A DNA stretch of 64,000 nucleotides from Marchantia polymorpha subsp. ruderalis (Eukaryota > Streptophyta > Marchantiopsida > Marchantiales > Marchantiaceae), in the NCBI GenBank assembly GCA_037833965.1, contig AP031352.1, positions 4,816,501 to 4,880,500 on the forward strand, read 5' to 3'. Position 1 is the first letter of the stretch. Each line of letters starts with the position of its first letter. The position numbers and the translations under genes are program-made. The notes below the pieces were generated by a model, which had not been told where the DNA came from, made no database searches, and was given only the letters and a program-made list of their open reading frames with translations. Below are positions 12,331 to 23,195 of this stretch, in pieces.

Positions 12331-15300
12331 TGATGGAGCCGTCCACATCATCATTATGCACTTAAAACTTTCAGATCTCCGATCTGATACCGTATTGCAC
12401 TAGTATACCGTGCAAAGACAAAGGAGTCTAGGAGAATCAGAAGATTGTATTATGCATCGGGACCCTATGTCCAAGTACTTTAGCGCATCAATTTGGGTAT
12501 ATAGGGACACAAGGTCCGCCAACGGCCCAGTGAGCAGGTGGAGAGTTATGAATACCGTACTCCCAATTCCCTATTATTGGAGCCAAGGTCCATGTTACCC
12601 ATTTGATATCATCCATGTACGAAATGAAGGCGTATTCCCGCTTTGTACTTTACCTTTGAATTCAGACAAAACGTGAGTGGCATGTACAGCAGAGGCTATC
12701 TTTAGTAGCGACATCGCCGTCCATATCTTTGTCTGCTACATCGAATTCTGAAAACCTTCGAGCAAGGGGCCTATTAGTTTACAGGGATCCGCGTGTAGTA
12801 CTTATAAGCAAATTGCAGCCCTTGTATATTGTACCAGGTACGGTGACTAGAAGTGGAGCTCAAGTCTGTCAAAGCCAGACTTTTAAGGGGTATTTTTAAG
12901 AGGAAAGAACTCATTATGACTTGTTTGTACTCCACCCTTTGAAGCATGAAACAATACAAAGAACAGAAAATACCGGCGTTGCACTCAATAGTTTTTCGCA
13001 CGGTTGGATATTTTTAAGGCTAATTGGTCTGAATTTCAAAAAAGAAGTGAAAATATTGGAATTTGAAAACATAACAACTGTTATTATTTTTTATTAAATT
13101 AAGCAGGTTGACATCTAATATATAATCCTTTAGAATTTGATAGATTCATGAATGATCACCTCATTTATTTTCTATCTTCACATGATATATTACACTTCTT
13201 CAAATGATTGAGAACCAAAAGTTGCAACTTCTCATGATGTTGTTCAGATATAAATTTTTTTTGTCTTCACTTTATATGACATGGAGCCACGATGAGATCA
13301 ACTTACAGGAGTTATTCATAAGTTTTTCTTTCTCTTTTTTATATGTCTGGGGTGTATGTTAGACCTACTAGAGGGGAAATTTTTTTATCAAGAGAGTTTC
13401 TACCAATCTTTCCTCTTGTGATTTGCTTCAACCGTCCTTTTCACTTTCGTCCCCACCTTGAACAGCTGATGAGGCTTTCCAACGTATTAATCTTTCCACT
13501 CTCCATTTTTCAAGACGATCATGCTTTAATTTCATCATGAAAATTTAACAACGTGGCATCTATGAAATTTTAAAATCACTCGATTCAAGCGTTTCACAAG
13601 AACTAATTATGAACCATGTGAACTTCCTCTTGAAGTGATGTTATGAATCTTCTGGATTGAAGAGCTGATGGTAGACTCAGAGAATTCATTGATTGAATCT
13701 AAAACCATATAGTATACTTCATGAAGAAAACTAGTTGTACTTTATATAGAAACTAAGTTTGTACCTTGAAGAAGCCGCCTTGGTTAAAAAAGACAATATA
13801 TGGAGGTAGCACGATCACCCGGCGAATCCTATTCCCTGTCGTTTGACTTCAAACATACGGTGCTTCTCATACTATTGAGCAGTAGTATTGAGCATTAAAG
13901 AGCCCTTTTCACACCAATAAAGAAAAATGTAAATTTGATAAAATTTGAAAGTTTGTTGAAAATGTTATGAATAAACTCAATATATAACTAATTACTTTAA
14001 CATGGCTGGTCAGAGAACAATTACAATACTATACACATATGGTGTGGAAACTCCAAAATCAACAGTTTATGACCACTTTCATCTATCAATTTCAAGGATT
14101 AGAGAAATTTTTGTTGTGAAGATATGGTCTTGTCTACAAGATAGTGTTTTATATAAGGTGCTATCTTTCTCCCGGGACTCAACCGCATACGAGTTGAATC
14201 TTGACGTCAACTCTTGCGTGTATGTAGATGTGGTTCGTTGATATGTAGAAATTGATTTGTAGAACAATTTTATTATAAGAGGTTGAGAAGTGATGTTCTA
14301 GTAAACCTGCGAAAAATCACACGAATTTTTAATATACTGGATATTTTTGTCTCGTGAAAAGTGGAGAAATTTGCTCTAGAACTGAGTTTGATTTGAGTAT
14401 GCTACAACAATACTTGAAAAATAATCATAGGAGTTCAAAACAAAATTTACTCTAAGCATCACAGATTTTTATCTATTTCTGTCAAAAGGTGTCAAAAGAG
14501 AAGCTAAGCCCAGTCTGTTGCGTTGGCTTCTGAACGGGTTAGTTTTGATAGGAAAGCAAAAATAACGAGCTGAATTCAATTTTTGCAATTATCGCTTCCT
14601 CGTTTGATTTAGACATGGCCTAAACCTGAAATTTATTTTGGTTTTTGACCTGTGACTAGAAGCAAGATAAATCGTACGCCATAATTCAAGATCAGGGTAT
14701 TACGGTTGCTTTCCTTCGAGTATATATCATTACAGTTAACGATGAATTGCACAACAAGCAAAGATAAGTCAATATTGCAAACGTATTGCAAAGTAAAAAG
14801 GCAACTCTATGAGATTTGGCAACATTCTGTTCTCAAACTGTTTTGATTTTTTAAAAAGGGCGATGGCGTCCAATAATCGGACATTCTCTCCGTTTGATGT
14901 AATGGTTGAAATCCGGTCACTTGTCATGCAAGAGATGAGTAACCACAATTTCAACTCTTTTGAATTTTGTAGGAAAATTTCCTAAAACCAGCAAGGTGAA
15001 GAAAGAATGCAACTTTGGAGGTTTGAACAACAATATTTCCTTATGAAAATCTTTAAAACATTTCGGTTGGAGTTTATTACTTGGGCTGGCCGCTATTTTC
15101 AAAATCATCGACAACAATTGTTTTCAACCTTGAGATTTTTGATGATTTCTGATGTGTTCAAATGAAAGAGGTAATGATTTTAATGAAATTGTTTCAAGTT
15201 AGAATCAAACCCAATTATGACTTCTAGCGTTCGTTTTAAATTCCGGCGGTATACCGTCTAAAATTTTTTGTTAATTAGACAATAAAATTGCGTTCATATA

Positions 15301-16085
15301 TATATTCTTGGTTCACGTCGGGTGAAATTTTAAAACTGCTGTAAATTTTGATGTATTTGGGTAGAACGCATAATAAGTTGTCTTTCTGCTAAGTATAATT
15401 TTACTTGATGCTACCAAGCGTAACGATTTACATTATGAAGAGGAAGATGTACATATCTTGTGAAAGAATGGAGAAGAGTCAACAAAAACTTGAATTTTAG
15501 TTTGTAAAGAGATTTTCTATATTCAATGATGATGATAAGGTGATAAATTTAAAATTAAGTTGCGATTTTTGTTATCTAAACATCTTCAGACATTTACTTT
15601 TTCGCTTTTCATGTTCCGCAGGATCAAGAAGAGATATATGATTGGCAGTTCTTCATGCAGTTCAATTCTTTATGATATAATCGATTTCTCAAAAAAGCAG
15701 AAAACTTCTTATAGATAAAGAGTATTGAAAACAGTGAATACTTGATTTTAATGCTCTTAAGTTTGTTTCAAAGGTTTTGGTCATGCAATTCTCATTGTAA
15801 TGTTTTGTAATATCCAGTGGAGAACTAAAAGCATTGTAAACAATGTATGATTCTTCAAGATAACCACACATTAATTGCAATCCCTTTGGTTCTCCAATGA
15901 AAACTTTAAGACATCACGCCAACCTTGAGACGTATTACAGTTGTTCGCTTCATCCTCCGCTATTTTAGTACCAAGACCAGCTAGCTGATAATATACTAAG
16001 TATATTTCTTCCAACCAACAGATTGGTGCCAACAACAATTGTATTGAAAAATTGACATGTTTTCAAATTATCCCAATTTTTATCC
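12331..16085. other. AT-rich intergenic DNA
   Basis: No coding family, RNA gene or clear repeat was recognised. Short open frames occur at chance density. Confidence 0.5.
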
Positions 16086-17260
16086 GTGTATTCGCACCGG
16101 ATGCATTCCAAAACTGCGATGGCTGTTTATGGCTGTCAACTGAATATGAGATCAGGAGGGAGTCGGACTTTACCTTCGGCATCAACTGGATGTGAGAACA
16201 GAAAGGGAGCCCGGCTTTTACCTTCAGCGTTAACTGAATGTGTGAAGAGGAGAGAGGCCACCATTGACATTCAGCACCAAGAGCAGATATTTAGAGCTGG
16301 GAGGCAAATAAAATTACAATCCAATCCACTGATGACGACGGCTCCGCCATGCTGTGATCGGCACACCTAATTTCTCGCCGCTTCGTATTATTCAGTTGTA
16401 TTCGACTTCAGCGAGCTTTAATTACAAAAACTGCTGTATCAAACGAACTTTCACCATCACAACTTCAAGTCGACAAACGAAGCGTATCAGAAGTATGCAT
16501 GTGCAACGACCCCGGAGCGGCAAAAGAGTTCGCTGCGTGCTCCATAGTCCACCAGCTTCTGCCTCCAATCAAGATCCGCACGATCCAACTCTCCATCTCA
16601 ACAACTGACCTCAATCGTCCTGCTTCCAGGTATCCTGACAGGCCCGCCCGCCTTCCTACCTCTCCCCTTCTCTCTACGCTGCTCCCAAAATTACTCACCC
16701 AAGACGCTGATCTTGCTCGGCGGATCTACGAGGTCCTCGACCACTACACCACCTCTATCGCCACCAGGCCCGCAGCGCTACCCCTTCCAGGATTACCCCG
16801 TCGACGACGGTCCTTCAGATCGATCGAGACTGGCTTGCACACCTGCTGCTGCTCCTCCTCCTCGTCCTGCTCCTCCCGACCACGAAGGCAAGAGGTAGAC
16901 AGATAATCCAATCTCTTCGTTTCGCCGCCGCCGGACTGATCGAAGGCCCGAGCAAACAAGCTTCGTTGCGTAGCCTTCGCTTCCGCCGCCTTCCGTCTTC
17001 ATCAAGGCGGGGGAAGCGAAGGCCAGCGAAGGCAAAGTCCGAAAAAGTAAACCTAAAGTAAACCCTAAACCCGTCCCTTCGACTTTGCCATCGATGATGG
17101 ATCCAGTCAGTCACGCAGAAAGCTGCCGGTCGCTCCGGCCTCCTCTTCCTCTCTGCCGGTTTCCCCCGGATCGTTTGCCTCTCGTGCTCCACCGGAATGA
17201 CCGGGCCAAGAAAACGCCAGACGAGGCGAAATGTTCTTGTGGATCTCTTTTTCTTCTGTA
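16086..17260. other. GC-rich island, unidentified
   Basis: The composition switches from AT-rich to GC- and CpG-rich, especially at 16450-17250, with long open frames in several phases as expected for GC-rich DNA. The left part (about 16135-16270) contains imperfect direct repeats with a unit of about 60 bp around ...ACCTTCGGCATCAACTG. The + frame at 16499-16906 includes LLPKLLTQDADLARRIYEVL, which looks protein-like but which I cannot assign. It resembles the GC-rich promoters of host genes in this window (for example around 60.2 kb), so a promoter/first exon or a gene relic is possible. Confidence 0.35.
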
Positions 17261-19536
17261 GGAGAATGTGCTTATATTATCAGCCTACCGATTGGCGTTC
17301 GAAGCAAACTGCGAGTTTTTTTTTTCTAAGTATCTCTGCTTTATTTCTTTGGATAGAAGATATTTTGTTTGGCATCGGTCGGGCAAACACGTTAGCCAAG
17401 AGAAGTGAATGGTGAATCTTTGGGAGGGGGTTTCTCGATTAAATTTCTATTTGTGGAAGCTGGACACCGGACATGCAGGGAAGTTGTACTGTGCGATATT
17501 ATGTTTCGAACTGGTTTGGGATAATCCAAAAATCTAAGAGTTTTAATGGAGAAAAATACACGTATTCATTGTATGAGACTCATGCGTAAAATTCAATTTC
17601 TCAATATGCAGAGAAGCCGAGGGTAAAAGAGGAGATATTTTTTAAGATGTTCGCTACGATTCGACTTGAAATATTACAAGGCGTGAGATAAATGGTCCAC
17701 TTTTTTATTGTACATAGGAAATCAATTAAGTACTTTGTTAGAACATGGTAGATACCATGGGTTTGTCTAGCAAAGCTAAAGTTCTATAATATAATACAAT
17801 CTTCCAGTCTCATGAACTCAACGTAGTGAGATGAAGACACAGACAATAAACAACACGATTCTAGATTCCACGGTAAGAGTTAAAAACTGGACTTGATCAT
17901 TATCAGTCTTTTAATCGAAATTTGAGTAAACTCTGACGTAACGAGGGTAAAAATCACGAACCCGTGCCGTTCGAGGAGATCGATGTCCAAGAGGTTCCTG
18001 AGTATATGACATAAACCGCACAAATGTACATCTTTTTTGACACCGGCAGACATCCAGTACAGAGTCCATCCTCTGCATCCGGCTTCGCTCGAGTCGAGCA
18101 ACGTCTTGACCAGTTATTCAGTGGTCTTCAACCGTCAGCAATTGCTGCGTGGCAGTGGAGCACTTTTTCCCGGCAATCAGGACTTGTGTTCGGTTACCCA
18201 TAGGCTATGACTCATAGCCGATGGAGGACTGTCGTGGGATGATGGCCGTCAACAGTCTGACATGCCTGACTTTTCACCTCTCTTCATACGTTGAACGTTG
18301 TCGACCACAGCTAAGCGAGATCTGCTCAATCGATGTATGGCTTTCCTTATCTGTAGCACCATGATGGGACAGCAACCCTTGCGAAATATCTCGAGAGCGA
18401 AAGACGAGCTCTGGAAGCGAAAGGAAGGCTGGCTGACAGTTTTCCTGCCACTTTGCACGTCGATCCAATCACATATGGTTTCTATTGCGCGCAAAATCTT
18501 TAACTCATACTTGATGTCATTTATCGCTTGATAAAAGACTTCATGTTATAATATTTCTATAACGATCTTAGTTTCGTCGTCTACACTGATAGTAGATGTG
18601 CCTCTTTTAACACAATGGATCATGAAAACATCAAATGAATGTGTGACATGAGAAAACACACCTATCCACCAACTAGGATTTGTTTGGAAAATGTATATGA
18701 AACATATTCCGAATGAATTTGCCATGACATTAACGTTTTTCATGTAAAGTAGAATAAGCACACATGATTGATAATGCTAGGGGAATTATGATGAAACTTT
18801 GAACCCAACTTTAGGTATTGAAGAACTGTGGGTTTACTCATCTGAATATTTGTTGCATCATATCTTAGGTCATGTTTCAATTTATATCCATTGTCTCATA
18901 CACACAGTGCATCCTCTGCACTGCCCTTGCGAAAAGTCACTCGGATTTTTCCGTTTGGGGAAAACAAATATGGGTGGACCGTACTGCCCTGTAATCAGCC
19001 ACCAAAACACAGAGTTGGCCTTTTTCTCTTCTTCCATTTTGTGAGGCATTTCTGCCCATATTATTACGAAAAACAATCCAAATGACGTTCATACTGTGTT
19101 CAGACGTTCATGCTATAATCACCCTCAACCCTCAAAACAACCGCTTCAAAAAAATCGATTTTGCCGTCAGCGACAAGCTTTATCACGTAAATGATTTCTG
19201 AAAGTGCAATCCTCGTAGATGCTCTAAAACATTCACCCTACCAGTAGACGGAAGCTTTACTAATCGCATGGCAGGGTGTTGGACATGGATTCACATGGAT
19301 CGTGGAAGCATGGTGAGTACTGATGACGAATACTTAAACAAAACTTGTACTTTTCTCCAAACTTCGTCGGCTCCATACATTTTAGCATCCAAGCTCCACT
19401 GATCTATCCCTACTGTACTACTGCTGAAACCTTGATCACCCGAAGTACAGCTTGGAACCAAAATCTGTGATTGCTTAGCCTCACAAGGAATTTCCGAAGT
19501 TTACTATCAGCTGCTATGAGCATCACCTAGACCAAT
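17261..19536. other. Intergenic region, no gene recognised
   Basis: Short open frames only. The small pair of overlapping frames at 18249-18531 is not recognisable as a family. The right end (about 19450-19536) is the 3' flank of the GST gene. Confidence 0.45.
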
Positions 19537-20752
19537 CTACGTTTTCTTGAGAAAAGACCAGTCTGTAGTCTCTGGTATTGCTATAATTTTCTGCCATGCG
19601 GGTCTGGCATATATGCTTTGAAGCCAGGCATGAACATGGGGTCTGTTCGTGAATTCACCTTGCTGTTCTGGATTGGAGAACCGCATGTAAAAGTATACCA
19701 AAGTGGCATTAAAAATATCTGCAAGCGAGAAGAAGTCCCCGGCAATGTACTTGTGCTTGGTGAGTTGATCTTCGTAAATGTCCAGAATCTTTCCAAGCTT
19801 TTCAAGACTGGATTTCACGAGAGCCGCATCAGGGACCAATTTGTAGGTCCACTCTATAGCGGCGTCCTTCATAGGAGGGAAAAAGGTCTGGGCCTCCACG
19901 TCAATCCAGACATTAACAAGGGCCTGCTCTTCGATTGTCGAACCCAGGAGAGAATTGCCTGCCCTCTGAGCATCGGCTTTGGAGGCTATGTATCTTGATA
20001 TAGCTCGCGATTCTGGTGAACAACAGTACGAGAGTTCGTTAATTCACATTGTGGTGAGTGACAAAAACATATCTCAAATTTTCACATTCTGGTGACAGAC
20101 AGTACCAGAGTTCAGAATTTCAAATTCTGGTGACAGACATTTCTAAAGTCAGAAAATCATATTCAAACAACGATGAGCTGTAGTACATTGGGATTTCAAC
20201 ACGGGCCGAACTGGAAAGCGGGCAGCACGGACCATGGACGCCTGTGCAATTCCTACGATATTCTGCATCTTCACAACTCTGCCTAGTCTGGTCAAAGAGA
20301 GCAGGAGTGCAGATCTTCATTATCTCATGCATGATATCCAAGCCCAGATTTAGTTTCCAAACATATGGTGCACCCCTGCTCTTCACAAACTGTGCAAGCT
20401 GTAACGAAACTGATCAATGGGAACTAAATTCGACATTTTCATCATTCACGATCATTCCCACTTTGTAAAGGGCATCGCAAAGGAAATCAGAAACTGAATC
20501 GTGGATAACTCAGAAATCCGACCGGAAGCAGAGAAGAGATGAGTTCAAACGATGATTACCAAATAGCGTGAAATCCCCGTCTTCAAGTGCAGGCATTGTC
20601 CCAAACGGGTTCAATTTCGCCTTGAACTCCGGTGTCCTGACTACGACGTTCTCAGTAGGTATCAGCTCAAACTCCGTATCGGTTTCATAACATGTGAATA
20701 CCACACTCTGGACGAAGGGAGAACGCATTACACCATACAACTTCATTGTCAT
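19537..20752 (-). CDS. Glutathione S-transferase, phi class
   Basis: Two exons join in frame: 20752-20560 and 20012-19537, giving 222 residues, the usual phi-class length. The protein conjugates glutathione to electrophiles in the cytosol. The N-terminal thioredoxin-like domain begins MTMKLYGVMRSPFVQSV, where the Ser of RSPF is the likely catalytic Ser. It continues with NPFGTMPALEDGDFTLF, and the intron splits the codon just before the glutathione-binding ESRAISRYIA. The C-terminal helical domain contains the conserved LADIFNATLVYFYMRF block and ends WSFLKKT. Plant phi GST genes often have three exons; here the second and third are continuous. Two ATGs, at 20752 and 20746, are both plausible starts. 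The intron (20559-20013) is GT-AG and carries short tandem duplications near its acceptor. Confidence 0.93.
20013..20150 (-). repeat. Short tandem duplications at the GST intron acceptor
   Basis: On the plus strand the motif ATTCTGGTGA[AC]..ACAGTAC.AGAGTTC recurs near 20010, 20083 and, shortened, 20128. Each copy carries a CACCAGAAT-like 3' splice site in gene orientation, so the true acceptor is the last of about three look-alikes. Confidence 0.55.
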
Positions 20753-22247
20753 TTTATCTCACGAAGGATCAAAATTGCTGAGTCCAAGTGGTACACTGCA
20801 GGGATCCAATTTCCCTTCAGCTGGAATTTGCAAGCTCTGAGAGTGCTCTAGTCTGCGAGCCAAGAGCTCATAAATCATTCGAGAGTCATCCTTCCGTACT
20901 TATTGTGTTGGGAATAGATTGACTTGCTGACAGCACCTGCAAAGCTTATACCTTTCTACAGCATCGTGCCGGCATACTAAACACGTGATTCCATTTGCCC
21001 GCTGGTTTTAGTCTCTAGTCTGGAAACGTCCATTATTACAACCACTATCTTATCTTTTGGTCCATGTTTCATCCGACAATATATCAACCAAAAAAATTTG
21101 TTCAATGAGCAAACTTGAAAGTTTTAATGTTTTTTCAAATTATCTTAGCCAGTAGACTTCTAACTTTAGAGTGTATAAGTTTGTAGCAATTTCTTACATC
21201 ATATTAACTGATATTGACAATTTCAATATTATTATCAAGTAAATAAAAAAATCTTTGAAAAAATTAAAATGTGTCCATTTTTTAAAATTAAAATCTATTT
21301 TCTAAATGGACGTTCATGATATTTTTGTTAAAAATATTCACTGTTAAGATTCTCCATAAACTTAATGAAAACATCTTCGAAGTTATAACATCAAATACTC
21401 TCATTTATATGTGGATCCGTTCATCTTGGTTATTTTGAAATTGTATCAATAACTTTTTTAGACATTTTTATCTAAATAATTTTGATATTCTATATCTCAT
21501 GAATTACTGAATCGTTTGACCATATTGATTTTTGTCATCCAGAGATTTTTAATTTGTAGATTTTCTATCAAGGTAATTTTGATATGTTATTCTTCATGAC
21601 ATAATGTAAACAAATATTTTAATCATACAAGTTGATAAACAGTGTATGATGATAATATTTAATATTAATAAGATAAAGTTTTTATCTTATTAACTTGGAA
21701 TTATAGAAATTAAAATTCATAGTTTGTACATCCAAACATCTTCAAAATTGGAAATCATATAAATTATGAACATTTATAATATCATTTAATTTATTCATAT
21801 CATTCAATAATCTTAAAATCAATGAGCATTGTGTGCTTTTGAAATAGTAATTTATAGTTCCAATTTAGAATATATAAACATTGATAGGATACATATTCAA
21901 ATTTTCACAATTTAAAAGATAAATCTTGTATATTTTATTATTGATAATATAAATATTGTGATAATTTTGTTAAACATAAATTTGTAATGTCTTTGTTACT
22001 TTTAAGCAAAAAAATATTGAAATTGATGTTTATACTAGAGGTTATGTTCAACCTAAGATGTTAGTGTTAAATCACAATGTGTAAAATGCAAAACATAGAT
22101 TTGAACTCAATTTTTATTACTTTGAATGTTAATCTTTATCTATAATAGTATTCAATTTAAAATAGATCACAATAATAATGCAAATTTATAAATCACTAAA
22201 ATAAATTTTTACATATATTTTCATGTTGAACTTTAAAATCATTGTGT
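20753..22247. other. GST upstream region and AT-rich desert
   Basis: The first few hundred bases upstream of the GST start presumably hold its promoter. From about 21060 to 22240 the sequence is extremely AT-rich, with no open frames of note, and it ends abruptly at the retroelement boundary at 22248. Confidence 0.5.
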
Positions 22248-22370
22248 GTTGTCGTGCGAATACATATCGCCATACACTCTACATTGCCGACATGCTACTC
22301 ACATACACATACGCACACACATACACACATATAAGGTGCGAGAGAGTACACACTCAAATGTCACAACTCG
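22248..22370 (-). repeat. Terminal repeat A (outer copy)
   Basis: A 123-bp sequence rich in CA/ACAC runs, 2 differences from the copy at 22832-22954. It begins exactly where the AT-rich host flank stops and ends CACAACTCG, joined to an internal fragment of the element. Confidence 0.9.
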
Positions 22371-22539
22371 AGGCGACACTGTCAATGGTTGCTACGCTAC
22401 ACACTGCAAAGAAGGGTTCTCTGTACCCTCCTTCGTAGCCACCTCCACGTGAGAATCCTCTCCAACTGCATGGGCTACAACTCTGGCAAGTCCTTTCGTC
22501 ACGTCCCATAAACTCCAAGGATAACGAATATCTCGCCTG
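22371..22539 (-). repeat. Internal element fragment duplicated in the flank
   Basis: 169 bp matching 26217-26385 with three differences. It corresponds to the last 48 or so methyltransferase codons, the TAG and the first pol codons. It is sandwiched between repeats A and B, so the element's own interior has been copied into its terminal region. Confidence 0.9.
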
Positions 22540-22831
22540 TGAAATATATGGGAAATTCCCCACTGGAATTCCCGTCGGTCAATTACCCTACTGGCAACAA
22601 ACCGTCACCGTCACAAACATGAGTCAAGCCCAACCCACTCCACACTCGGAGAATCCAGGTCGACGTAAAGGGGAAAGTCACTCTACGCTCCCAACGCTTC
22701 CAGGCTCGACTCGAAGAACTAACGTTCTTCGAGCCGTCCCCGACTCTATACCCCTCGTGACCGAACCCTAACTTCACCTCTAAAGATAGTAAGTGACTAA
22801 ATTGTGTGAGCCGACTCGTAACTACATGACA
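22540..22831 (-). repeat. Terminal repeat B (left copy)
   Basis: 292 bp starting TGAAATATA and ending CATGACA, with TG...CA ends. It matches 34147-34438 with five substitutions. It contains an internal 10-bp hairpin (CTCGAAGAAC ... GTTCTTCGAG). Together with A' (to about 22952) it makes a plausible 413-bp 3' LTR directly after the polypurine tract. Confidence 0.9.
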
Positions 22832-22954
22832 GTTGTCGTGCGAATACATATCGCCATACACTCTACATCGCTGACATGCTACTCACATACACATACGCAC
22901 ACACATACACACATATAAGGTGCGAGAGAGTACACACTCAAATGTCACAACTCG
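22832..22954 (-). repeat. Terminal repeat A' (inner copy)
   Basis: Second copy of repeat A, directly adjoining B. In element orientation it starts (T)TGTGACATTTGAG immediately after the purine tract and is the likely U3 start of the 3' LTR. Confidence 0.9.
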
Positions 22955-22963
22955 CCCCCCTAG
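22951..22963 (-). promoter_or_regulatory. Candidate polypurine tract
   Basis: In element orientation the sequence reads CTAGGGGGGCGAG just before the TTGTGACA start of repeat A'. Its position after the last coding domain and before a TG-starting terminal repeat fits the plus-strand primer of an LTR element. Confidence 0.55.
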
Positions 22964-23120
22964 CTGGCGGTCAGGTCCCTCTGACTCCCAGGTAGCCCTA
23001 TCTACAACTACATGCTATACACCTTCGTGGGTGCGCGAACCAGTAGGCCGGGTGCTATGTCGCCCCATCGTTAGTCGCCTAGCTGGAATTCATAGCATGT
23101 GAAGATCAAGTCATCTACCC

Positions 23121-23195
23121 CTATGAAGTACATCGAGGACACACCCATCGTCCAGCCGGAATAACATAGATAGGCGGAGTCATGCACAACATGTG
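23121..23195 (-). pseudogene. C-terminal half of PHD finger beyond an opal stop
   Basis: Continuing the pol frame past the TGA at 23198-23196 gives HMLC, then a spacer and WVCPRC, ending at TAG 23123-23121. Together with C990..C993 and CDRC before the stop this completes a C4HC3 PHD pattern. The stop occupies the position where PHD fingers have a conserved Trp just before the His ligand. PHD fingers bind histone H3 tails, so this module may have steered integration. Confidence 0.75.
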
